Origin: Leptospira licerasiae serovar Varillal str. VAR 010 | GTDB taxonomy: Bacteria; Spirochaetota; Leptospiria; Leptospirales; Leptospiraceae | Assembly (NCBI RefSeq): GCF_000244755.1 | Contig: NZ_AHOO02000005.1 | Coordinates: forward strand, 1,488,001 to 1,552,000 | Direction: 5' to 3' | DNA: 64,000 nucleotides | Shown here: piece after piece, positions 8,784-16,345 of the stretch | Layout: every line of letters starts with the position of its first letter | How positions within the stretch are numbered: the stretch's first letter is position 1 | The notes under the pieces: model-generated | Databases searched by the model: none | Seen by the model: only the letters and a program-made list of their open reading frames with translations | Told to the model about the DNA's origin: nothing | Made by a program: the position numbers and the translations under genes

Positions 8784-8800
8784 ACCGGAATCGTTCAAGC
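8784..8800 (+). promoter_or_regulatory. Repeated upstream motif, copy 3
   Basis: accggaatcgttcaagc ends 53 bp before the ATG at 8854. Sixteen of its bases are identical to copy 1 (6554-6569). The position upstream of the bicistronic M24/propeller operon fits a shared regulator site. Confidence 0.55.
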
Positions 8801-8853
8801 AGGACTCTCCGTTTTCTGTTACTCTTCTTTCATCCGAACTTAGAGAAACTAAT

Positions 8854-9741
8854 ATGCCAATAGAAAGAAGAAGAGGACTTTTGTCCAAACTCTCCTCCAA
8901 AATTTCCAGATACACTTCCAAATCGATCCATGCTCCTACCCAAGAAGAGAAGGAAGGCTTTTTAAAAGCACAAAGATTGGCCTACCAATGTGTTACCGAG
9001 ACTGAAAAGGAAATGCAAGAAGGCTGGACCGAGCTCCAAGCAGTTAAACGAATGGAAACATTCTTAAAAGATCATGGAGTTAAAGTATTCCTGCATCGTC
9101 CGTTTGCTTGGTTCGGAGAACATGCGAGATTTGACGGCTACAAAAGATTCACTCAGTTCCATCCAAGTAAGAGAAGATTGCAGGCATCCGAATCTTTCAT
9201 ATTAGATGTTTCTCCTGTAGTGGACGGATATATAGGAGACATAGGATATTCTTCTTCTCTATTAAAAAATCCGGAGTTGGATAATGGGATGAGATATCTA
9301 TTAAAACTAAGATCGGAACTCCCAAAATTGTTTTCTTCTTCTATGAGTTCGTCCGAGATCTGGCATAAGATAGATCAGGATTCCAAACGGAATGGATTTG
9401 ATAATGTTCATTCTTTATATCCATTCGCAGTCCTCGGACATAGAGTATATAAAGTCCATCTGCCTAATATTTCATTTCCAATATTGCCGGTTAGCTTTGC
9501 GAGTTGGTTTAGCCTGCAAGGATCTTTCGAGTTTCTGAGCCATAAGGTGCTTCCCGAACTTTTGACACCCGACCATGAAGGAGAGAAGATCGGCCTTTGG
9601 GCAATCGAGCCACATTTGGGAAGAAGAAAGACCGGTTTTAAGTTCGAAGAGATCTTAGTGGTGGAAAAAGATAAAGCCTATTGGTTGGACGAAGAAGTCC
9701 CACACGTAAAAAAATACGGAAAATTATCGGAAGCGGTATGA
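8854..9741 (+). CDS. M24 (pita-bread fold) metallopeptidase family protein
   Basis: The 295-residue protein shows the creatinase/aminopeptidase-P fold pattern: an N-terminal helical part followed by metal-ligand regions ILDVSPVVDGYIGDIGYS (two Asp, about residues 114-130), a His region VLGHRVYKVH (about 193), WAIEPHLG (Glu, about 251) and KFEEILVV (Glu, about 263). All five ligand positions seem present, so it may be an active metal-dependent hydrolase, although the domain is short for a peptidase. It overlaps the next gene by ATGA, indicating translational coupling. Confidence 0.8.
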   Translation: MPIERRRGLLSKLSSKISRYTSKSIHAPTQEEKEGFLKAQRLAYQCVTETEKEMQEGWTELQAVKRMETFLKDHGVKVFLHRPFAWFGEHARFDGYKRFTQFHPSKRRLQASESFILDVSPVVDGYIGDIGYSSSLLKNPELDNGMRYLLKLRSELPKLFSSSMSSSEIWHKIDQDSKRNGFDNVHSLYPFAVLGHRVYKVHLPNISFPILPVSFASWFSLQGSFEFLSHKVLPELLTPDHEGEKIGLWAIEPHLGRRKTGFKFEEILVVEKDKAYWLDEEVPHVKKYGKLSEAV

Positions 9742-10976
9742 ATAAAAATTATAAAATCATAATATTATTTACTCTTTATTTTGTCGGAGCTTGTAATCCT
9801 TCCGGAATTAAAATAGGAGAAGCCTACAGATTTGGGGATGTGCCTTCTGCCATTTTGGAAGTGCAAGACAAACAGGACCCTTTTCTAAATGGGCTTAAAG
9901 TGGAGATGACGGATTTACCTGGTCATGACGATCTGATTTTCGATCCTGCGAAAGGATTCGGATACGCGTCTGGAATGGACGGTTGGATCTGGAGACTAAA
10001 TTTTAAAATAGGAAAGGCGGAACAATGGGTGAAACCACCCGTTAATCCGGCAGGAATGCAATACAGCGACGAAAAAAAGGACAAAATATTGTTTTGCGCT
10101 TCCAGGCTCGGAGGGGAAATCTACGAAGAGAAAAATAAAGTAGGCCTTTACGAAGTTGATATAGAAACTAAAAAGATAGTTCCTATCATTTTAGATCTTC
10201 CTAAATTAGAAAAAGAAGAATTCGAAAAAGTATATTCTTTTTCCGATATGCCCACCTTATCCCTGCAAGATCTGGACTCTTCCAATTCGAGACCTTTCTC
10301 TTTATGCAATGATCTGGCGGTATCCGAGGACAAAGATCGTATCTATATCACTGAACCTTTTGAAAGAGGGGACGCAGCAATGGGGAGCGGTGCAGTCCCG
10401 GAAGCGATAGGTCTTTATCCACATGGAAAACTTTGGATGTTGGATCGAAAAAAGAATACGATCTCACTTGTGTTGAACGGATTTACTTTCGTGGATGGGA
10501 TCCTTCTCGAAAAAGGCGCGGACGGAAAAGAAGAGTCGGTCGTATTTACGGAAACCACTAAGTTTAGGCTACTCCGAGCTTTTATATCCGGAAAGAATCG
10601 AGGGAGTTCCGAAATACTATTCGAAAATCTTCCAGGCCTTGCCGACGGATTGGAAAGAGATCAAAGCGGAAGGATCTGGACGGGAATTATCAAAAAAAGA
10701 TCCGGTCTTGTTAATATTATACATCGGAATCCTTGGCTTAAGAAAGTGATCCTATCATTGCCTCAGAAAATTCTACCTATTTCTCATAATACCGGAATAC
10801 TTTTGATCGATCAGAGCGGCAAAAAGCCTCTCTATTATTCTATGCATGATGGTTCTAAGGTTAGAGATATTTCAGTTTCTGTGCCTTTCGAGGACAGAGT
10901 ATATTTTCCTTCTTTCGATAAAACTTCCAGAGGATTGTATTCTTTGCCTGTGTCCTCTTTCAAAATGAAAGAGTAA
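9738..10976 (+). CDS. Strictosidine-synthase-like propeller lipoprotein B (paralogue of 6601-7875)
   Basis: I place the start at the ATG overlapping the preceding stop (ATGA), because it yields a leader MNKNYKIIILFTLYFVGAC with a good lipobox; the protein has about 412 residues. The body shares segments with protein A: SGMDGWIWRL, NDLAVSEDKDRIYITEPF, FVDGILLE, LPGLADGLERDQSGRIWTGI and a C-terminal PLYYSMHDGSK. It is therefore a paralogue in the SMP-30/strictosidine synthase superfamily, anchored as a lipoprotein rather than by a transmembrane helix. It is co-transcribed with the M24-fold gene. Confidence 0.8.
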   Translation: MNKNYKIIILFTLYFVGACNPSGIKIGEAYRFGDVPSAILEVQDKQDPFLNGLKVEMTDLPGHDDLIFDPAKGFGYASGMDGWIWRLNFKIGKAEQWVKPPVNPAGMQYSDEKKDKILFCASRLGGEIYEEKNKVGLYEVDIETKKIVPIILDLPKLEKEEFEKVYSFSDMPTLSLQDLDSSNSRPFSLCNDLAVSEDKDRIYITEPFERGDAAMGSGAVPEAIGLYPHGKLWMLDRKKNTISLVLNGFTFVDGILLEKGADGKEESVVFTETTKFRLLRAFISGKNRGSSEILFENLPGLADGLERDQSGRIWTGIIKKRSGLVNIIHRNPWLKKVILSLPQKILPISHNTGILLIDQSGKKPLYYSMHDGSKVRDISVSVPFEDRVYFPSFDKTSRGLYSLPVSSFKMKE

Positions 10977-11003
10977 CGCTGGATGATCCCTCGAGACTTT
11001 CGG

Positions 11004-11019
11004 GCCGGACTACTCCGGC
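11004..11019. terminator. Short hairpin between convergent genes
   Basis: gccgga (11004-11009) pairs with tccggc (11014-11019) around a 4-nt loop and is followed by tttgt. It lies between the convergent propeller lipoprotein and SpoIIE phosphatase genes and may serve as a weak terminator. Confidence 0.45.
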
Positions 11020-11070
11020 TTTGTCCATCCGGAAACAATGGACTTCGTATCCGTATCACATTCTAAAAAA

Positions 11071-13158
11071 TTAATGAACTTCCACTGCAAGAAGTGTGAC
11101 GTCGTCTTGGAGCCCTCTCGGACCCACAAAAATTTGCAGTTCAGAGATCAGATCTTCCGCAACTTCCTGGATGCTTGTATTTCTACTCAAAATAGATAGG
11201 ACTCGACTCTCTCCGAATTCTTCTTTTTCCTGATCGAATTCTTCGAAAATCCCGTCTGAAAAAAAGAAGATCCTATTCCCAGGAAGAAGAGGAACGGTAA
11301 CGTTCTTATAAGTGGCTTCTTTTTTAAGACCTATGATAGGTCCTCTGGAATACAGATAATCCGCTCCTTCTTGTTTTTGTTTCAAGACCTGGGGAGGATG
11401 TCCTGCGGAAGAATAATACAGAACGTTATTATTCAAGTCTATATCAGCCAAAACCGCTGAGAAGATTATGTTGATACTTCTGTATTTTTGGCAACAAGCT
11501 TCATTTAATAATTCTAATATATGAGAAGGTTTGTCCTTTACGAATTTAATACTTTCGAATTCCGCCTTAATGGTCATTGTAAGAAGAGCAGCTTGCACCC
11601 CATGGCCTGTGGCATCCACTAGGAATAAACGGAAATAGCCGGGTTCCAATTCGAAAATGTCGTAGTAATCTCCTCCTATCTCGGACATAGGAAGATAATA
11701 AGGATGAATGGATACGTTCTTTCCGTTTAGATTTAGAGTGGGTAAGGTCTTCTGTTGTAACTTTTTCGCAAGAGAGAGGTCTCCTTTCAAAAGTTTTAAA
11801 GACTCGTTCAAATTTTCCGTTCTTTCGATTACGATCTGTTCCAGATTCACATTTAGTTTTTTGAGTTCTTCTCCAAGATCTTCCGCAAGAACGAAACCTT
11901 TCGAAAATCTAGAAGCAAGTAGTACGCATTGCGATAGAACAAGCGCCAAAACACCGTACGGGACCATGTAGAAAGAATCTATAAACTTATTCAAATATAG
12001 AACGTCATTTGCAACGGTGATCAGATTTACTACGAGACTAAAGAAGCAAATTCGCGCTCCTTCCACCTTTTTTACGGACATGAATGCTAATCTGAAAAAT
12101 AAATAGGTCAAAATTCCCAACATCAGCATTTCTAATGAATTAATAAAAAAAGACATGGTATACAATTTTGTGGGGAAAAGAGCGGCAGAGAGAACTAAAA
12201 GAATACTTAAGTAAAATATAATATTAAATACTTTGTCCTTTTTAAATTGTTCTTTGAATATGGATTGGACATATAGGATTGTTCCAGGTAAAAGTAAAAA
12301 TAGGAATAGTATCTCTCCTCTTACGGAAAATTCATAGTTCTGGAAAATCGGTAAGACATTGTAAAAGATCCTTTCTCCGTAAAACGCAACCCTAAGGGCT
12401 ATGCACATGCAGAGCACCGCAAAGAATAATGCGGAAGGATCTCTTCTTCTCATTAAATAAAACGTAAAATGATATAATGACATCACGAACAATGTCCCGA
12501 ATGTAATTGAATCCAGCATCGTGGCTCTTAATGAAATCCGCTGGATATCGGATGTGTTTCCTAATCGGATCGGATTCCAGATCCCGGAACCGTTCGAATA
12601 TTTAAAATTCGAAACATGGATCAAGATTTCGAGCTCTGGTTTGTCGGAGATAAAACTAAAAACTCCCGGTTTATAGCCGGGGGAATATTCGGATTCTAAT
12701 TTAGCTACATTTCCTCCTCTGGAGATCTCTTTTCCGTTAACGAACAACGTGTAAGAAGAGCTGATAGAGGAGATCTTAAGGCTAAGTTGTGTATTTGCTT
12801 CCGGCAATAATACTTTTGCCTTATAAGTCGCGAAGCCATGGCTCGGATATTTATGGGAGACGTTACGTCCTTTGTCCCATTTTGCGGGAACTTTTATATA
12901 AGAGATCGAGGAAGGCCGCGCTTTGGTTTTGTGATCGATAAGAAGCTCATTCCAATAAAATTCCCAGTCTCCATCTAGACTAATATTGCCGTCCGTTTGG
13001 AAATTCCATTGCCTTAAATCCAAGATCCCTTGTATGACTTTAGGGTTTTCCTTTCCTGGCTGGCAGCCCCAAAAAAAGAAGAATAGTATAGATCCAAAGA
13101 GCCAATGTGGTATTCTATTCTTGCCCAAAATCCGGATTTTCCTGTTGAGAAATTTCAA
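11071..13158 (-). CDS. 7TM sensor coupled to SpoIIE/RsbU-type PP2C phosphatase
   Basis: The 695-residue protein has an N-terminal leader with a possible lipobox (FFFFWGCQPG), a jelly-roll extracellular domain of the 7TMR-DISM type (about residues 45-205), seven membrane helices (about 215-415), a short coiled coil (EDLGEELKKLNVNLEQIV) and a C-terminal SpoIIE phosphatase domain (about 480-695). Typical PP2C residues are EIGGDYYD, LVDATGHGVQAAL and FSDGIFEEFD. Such proteins dephosphorylate anti-sigma-factor antagonists. The start is a TTG with no clear ribosome site, so the exact N-terminus is uncertain. It faces away from the kinase operon at 13265. Confidence 0.88.
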   Translation of the reverse strand: MKFLNRKIRILGKNRIPHWLFGSILFFFFWGCQPGKENPKVIQGILDLRQWNFQTDGNISLDGDWEFYWNELLIDHKTKARPSSISYIKVPAKWDKGRNVSHKYPSHGFATYKAKVLLPEANTQLSLKISSISSSYTLFVNGKEISRGGNVAKLESEYSPGYKPGVFSFISDKPELEILIHVSNFKYSNGSGIWNPIRLGNTSDIQRISLRATMLDSITFGTLFVMSLYHFTFYLMRRRDPSALFFAVLCMCIALRVAFYGERIFYNVLPIFQNYEFSVRGEILFLFLLLPGTILYVQSIFKEQFKKDKVFNIIFYLSILLVLSAALFPTKLYTMSFFINSLEMLMLGILTYLFFRLAFMSVKKVEGARICFFSLVVNLITVANDVLYLNKFIDSFYMVPYGVLALVLSQCVLLASRFSKGFVLAEDLGEELKKLNVNLEQIVIERTENLNESLKLLKGDLSLAKKLQQKTLPTLNLNGKNVSIHPYYLPMSEIGGDYYDIFELEPGYFRLFLVDATGHGVQAALLTMTIKAEFESIKFVKDKPSHILELLNEACCQKYRSINIIFSAVLADIDLNNNVLYYSSAGHPPQVLKQKQEGADYLYSRGPIIGLKKEATYKNVTVPLLPGNRIFFFSDGIFEEFDQEKEEFGESRVLSILSRNTSIQEVAEDLISELQIFVGPRGLQDDVTLLAVEVH

Positions 13159-13264
13159 TAGGCTTATGCTCGGTATAGATTTCTGATAGCTAAAAATAAT
13201 CGGATCGGATTTTTTTTAGGAACAGAAACGCGGGTTAAACTCTTCGTTTTTCGTCGAATGCCTG

Positions 13265-15124
13265 ATGCGATCCAGTATTTTAATTATAGAAGACAGGGAA
13301 GAAGAATACAAATGGATCCGAACTCTATTAGGAGGTATCGAATCCTTTACTCCTAACTGTGTCCGAGCCTTAGACTTTCGAGAGGCATTGGATAAGCTTA
13401 AGACCGAATTTTTTGGCGTTATATTATTCCAATTCAATTCCCAAAAAAATTTAGAAGTTCTGGAGAAGTCCAAGATACTTCCCCCTCTTATCGCCATTGC
13501 AGAAGATCGGGAAAGTAAGGAAGTCCTTAAAAAGTCTAAGATCCACTTTGCGGATCTGTTGCTGAAAGAGAATGTAAGCGCGGATCTTCTGGATCGATCT
13601 TTACGCCTAATACTACAAGCAAGAATAACGGAAGAAAATCTAAATCTTCTTAAGATAGGGATTGAAAAGTCCAAAGATATTTTTCTGATCACGGAAGCTT
13701 CTCCTATAGACGAACCCGGGCCGAAGATCGTATACGTGAATGGAGCTTTTGAAAGACTTACAGGGTATAAAAGAGAGGAGGTATTAGGAAAAACTCCTAG
13801 AATTCTACAAGGCCCTAAAACGGATCGAGTTGTCCTGGATCGTATCCGAAAAGCGATCTCTGAGGCAAAACCTTGTTTCGAAGAGATTATCAATTACGAC
13901 AAAGACGGAAAAGAATATTGGATCGAGATGGATATCTTTCCCATCGTCAACGAGCAAGGAATCGTTACACATTTGATGGGGATAGAAAGAGATATTACGG
14001 AAAGGCGAAATTCCGAAGAAAGGATAAGGCATTCCCAAAAGATGGAGGCAGTGGGTCAGCTTGCAGGTGGAATGGCGCATGACTTTAATAATTTATTAAA
14101 TGTAATATTAGCCAATCTGGATCTTCTCGAAATGAAGTTGAAAGATTCCGAAGATCTGATGAAAAGGGTTCGGTCCGCCCAAGACGCCATACAAAGAGGA
14201 GTAGAGGTCAACAAAAGACTTTTGGCTTTTTCCAGGAAACAGGCCTTAAATCCCGAATCGTGCGACGTAAACCGCGTATTGAGGGAATTTACTCCCATTC
14301 TAGATCGGATCAGGACTGATAAAATAGAAATAGAATACGAGATCTCCGACGAAAAAACGGTTTGCGACATAGAAAAGACCGGACTTGAGAACGCGGTGCT
14401 CAATCTTGCATTGAATGCAAGAGATGCTATGCCGGAAGGAGGTAAAATATTTATTTCTACCGGGTTTGTGAGTAACGGAGACACAAAAGGGCCTAAAATT
14501 TCCGGTTTGGAGGCAAAGGATTATTTTTTGGTTACCGTTACCGACACAGGGACTGGCATGGACGATGCTACCAAGGCACGCATTTTTGATCCTTTTTTTT
14601 CGACCAAGGGAGGAGGAAAAGGAACCGGTTTGGGATTGACCATGGTTTACGGTTTTGTAAAACAATCGAACGGTTTTTTAAAGGTTATCACCGCGCCGGA
14701 ATACGGTTCCAGTTTTCTAATATTTCTGCCGGTACATGAGCAGGAAAAGAGCGAGCAACTTATCCCGGCCAAAAAGAAAATTTTGGTCATGGAAGAAAAT
14801 CGGGAAACCGCTGAATTGGCCTCTGTATATTTGAGAGAACTTGGTTACGAACCTCATATGAGCTCGGATATGAAACGATTGGCAAAATTTTTCTCAGGCG
14901 ACCCGGAGATCTCATTCGTATTGTTGGACCTCCAACTAGCGAATTCTAAGGGGATAGATCTGAAAAAAGAACTGGAAAGATTCGGCTCAGGAAAAATAAT
15001 CGCTACCTCTTCGAGTCGGGGAGAAAGTTTAGAACTTCCTAATACTATTCCTCTGGTCCGAAAACCATATACAAAAACCTCATTGAAAGAAGCTGTTCGC
15101 AACATCGGAGAAATTCTTCCATGA
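13265..15124 (+). CDS. Hybrid PAS sensor histidine kinase with N-terminal pseudo-receiver and C-terminal receiver
   Basis: Domains in order are: a receiver-like domain (1-115), a PAS domain with PAC (about 130-250; VYVNGAFERLTGYKREEVLG), a DHp helix with GGMAHDFNNLL (His near residue 271), an HATPase_c domain with NALNARDAMPEGG, TDTGTGMD and GKGTGLGLTMVYG, and a C-terminal receiver (about 500-615; VLLDLQL, RKPYTK). The N-terminal receiver keeps the acidic start (IIEDREEE) and a Lys but has FQFN where the phospho-accepting Asp should be. It is cytoplasmic and overlaps the EAL gene by ATGA. Confidence 0.9.
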   Translation: MRSSILIIEDREEEYKWIRTLLGGIESFTPNCVRALDFREALDKLKTEFFGVILFQFNSQKNLEVLEKSKILPPLIAIAEDRESKEVLKKSKIHFADLLLKENVSADLLDRSLRLILQARITEENLNLLKIGIEKSKDIFLITEASPIDEPGPKIVYVNGAFERLTGYKREEVLGKTPRILQGPKTDRVVLDRIRKAISEAKPCFEEIINYDKDGKEYWIEMDIFPIVNEQGIVTHLMGIERDITERRNSEERIRHSQKMEAVGQLAGGMAHDFNNLLNVILANLDLLEMKLKDSEDLMKRVRSAQDAIQRGVEVNKRLLAFSRKQALNPESCDVNRVLREFTPILDRIRTDKIEIEYEISDEKTVCDIEKTGLENAVLNLALNARDAMPEGGKIFISTGFVSNGDTKGPKISGLEAKDYFLVTVTDTGTGMDDATKARIFDPFFSTKGGGKGTGLGLTMVYGFVKQSNGFLKVITAPEYGSSFLIFLPVHEQEKSEQLIPAKKKILVMEENRETAELASVYLRELGYEPHMSSDMKRLAKFFSGDPEISFVLLDLQLANSKGIDLKKELERFGSGKIIATSSSRGESLELPNTIPLVRKPYTKTSLKEAVRNIGEILP

Positions 15125-16326
15125 CGGATGTAAGAAATTCTAAAAAACTTCTGATCCTCGACGACGAAGAAGAGATCGCAAAAATCTTGGGAGAGATCGC
15201 AGCAGACTGCGGCTTCTCCGTTTCTTTATCTCATACAGCTCCCGATTTCTTGGACAAACTAGATCCGAGTTTCGATTGTGTTATCTTGGATCTTATGATC
15301 CCGGGTATGGATGGAGTAGACGTGATCCGCTTCTTGTCCGAAAAAGATGTTCATCCCGATGTGATCTTGATCTCAGGTGCAGACAGGAGAACTCTTCATA
15401 GTGCGGAAACATTAGCCGGAGAATACGGACTGCATATCGCAGCCGTCATGGAAAAACCCATCCGAGTTTCCGATATTAGAAATATATTATCTGCGATTGC
15501 CGAAAAAGAATCGGATATCTCTTCCCGAACTAAAACGGGTGGAAAGGGAAATTTGGGTCCTACATTCGAGAAGGAAGAAGTTTTAGAAGCGGTTCGTTCC
15601 GATCAGTTCATATTATTTTATCAGCCCAAGTTCGATCTCAAAACAGGAAGAGTGGATGGTTTCGAGGCACTAGTGAGATGGAACCATCCCAAATTAGGAC
15701 TAGTATTCCCTGATTCCTTTTTGCCTTTGATGGAAAAGGAAACTTCTATCCTAAATCTAATGACGGAGAAGATTATAGATCTCGCATTAGATGAGACAAG
15801 GATCTGGCACGCAAACGGACGAAAGCTTCGTGTGGCAGTTAACGTGTCTCCCGTTACTTTGACTGAATTGGACTTTCCGGAAAGGATACTCGCTAAAATT
15901 ACGAACAAAGGTATACCTCAAAGTCAATTCCAAATGGAGATCACCGAAACCGGATTTTTGGAGAACATCCGTTTTACTCAAGATATTTTGACCAGGCTTC
16001 GGATACGGGGGATCGGTCTTTCGATTGATGATTTTGGCACCGGTTATTCTTCCCTGAAACAATTACATAGATTTCCATTCACCGAACTGAAGATAGATAA
16101 ATCCTTCGTTATGGATTCCCCAAGGGATAGGGAATCATTGTTTATTTGCCAGGCTTCGATCGATTTAGGGCATAAGTTAGGAATGAACGTCGTAGCAGAA
16201 GGAATCGAGACTGCCGAAGTGGAAAGATTGATGAAGGAAGCCGGTTGTGATGTAGGCCAGGGCTATTATTATTCTAGACCGATTCATCCGGAAAAAATCC
16301 CAGAAATTCTTTCCAAATTCGGTTAA
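15121..16326 (+). CDS. REC-EAL response regulator, predicted c-di-GMP phosphodiesterase
   Basis: The 401-residue protein has a receiver (about 7-125; LDDEEE, VILDLMIPGMDG with the phospho-Asp, MEKP) and an EAL domain (about 145-400). Catalytic signatures look complete: FEALVRW, VNVSP, QMEITETGF, SIDDFGTGYSSL, ELKIDKSFV, VAEGIET and GCDVGQGYYYSRP. It should therefore hydrolyse c-di-GMP to pGpG under control of phosphorylation, most likely by the overlapping upstream kinase. Confidence 0.93.
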   Translation: MTDVRNSKKLLILDDEEEIAKILGEIAADCGFSVSLSHTAPDFLDKLDPSFDCVILDLMIPGMDGVDVIRFLSEKDVHPDVILISGADRRTLHSAETLAGEYGLHIAAVMEKPIRVSDIRNILSAIAEKESDISSRTKTGGKGNLGPTFEKEEVLEAVRSDQFILFYQPKFDLKTGRVDGFEALVRWNHPKLGLVFPDSFLPLMEKETSILNLMTEKIIDLALDETRIWHANGRKLRVAVNVSPVTLTELDFPERILAKITNKGIPQSQFQMEITETGFLENIRFTQDILTRLRIRGIGLSIDDFGTGYSSLKQLHRFPFTELKIDKSFVMDSPRDRESLFICQASIDLGHKLGMNVVAEGIETAEVERLMKEAGCDVGQGYYYSRPIHPEKIPEILSKFG

Positions 16327-16345
16327 CAATAATACCCTTGGTAGA

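Noticed and set aside
13216..13893. 225-codon minus-strand frame opposite the start of the PAS kinase
   Set aside because: Ser/Arg-rich translation with no motif, fully covered by the kinase gene whose domains are recognisable.
14056..14484. 142-codon minus-strand frame opposite the kinase DHp region
   Set aside because: It mirrors the conserved H-box region; the same kind of shadow appears opposite the paralogous kinase at 17488-17769.
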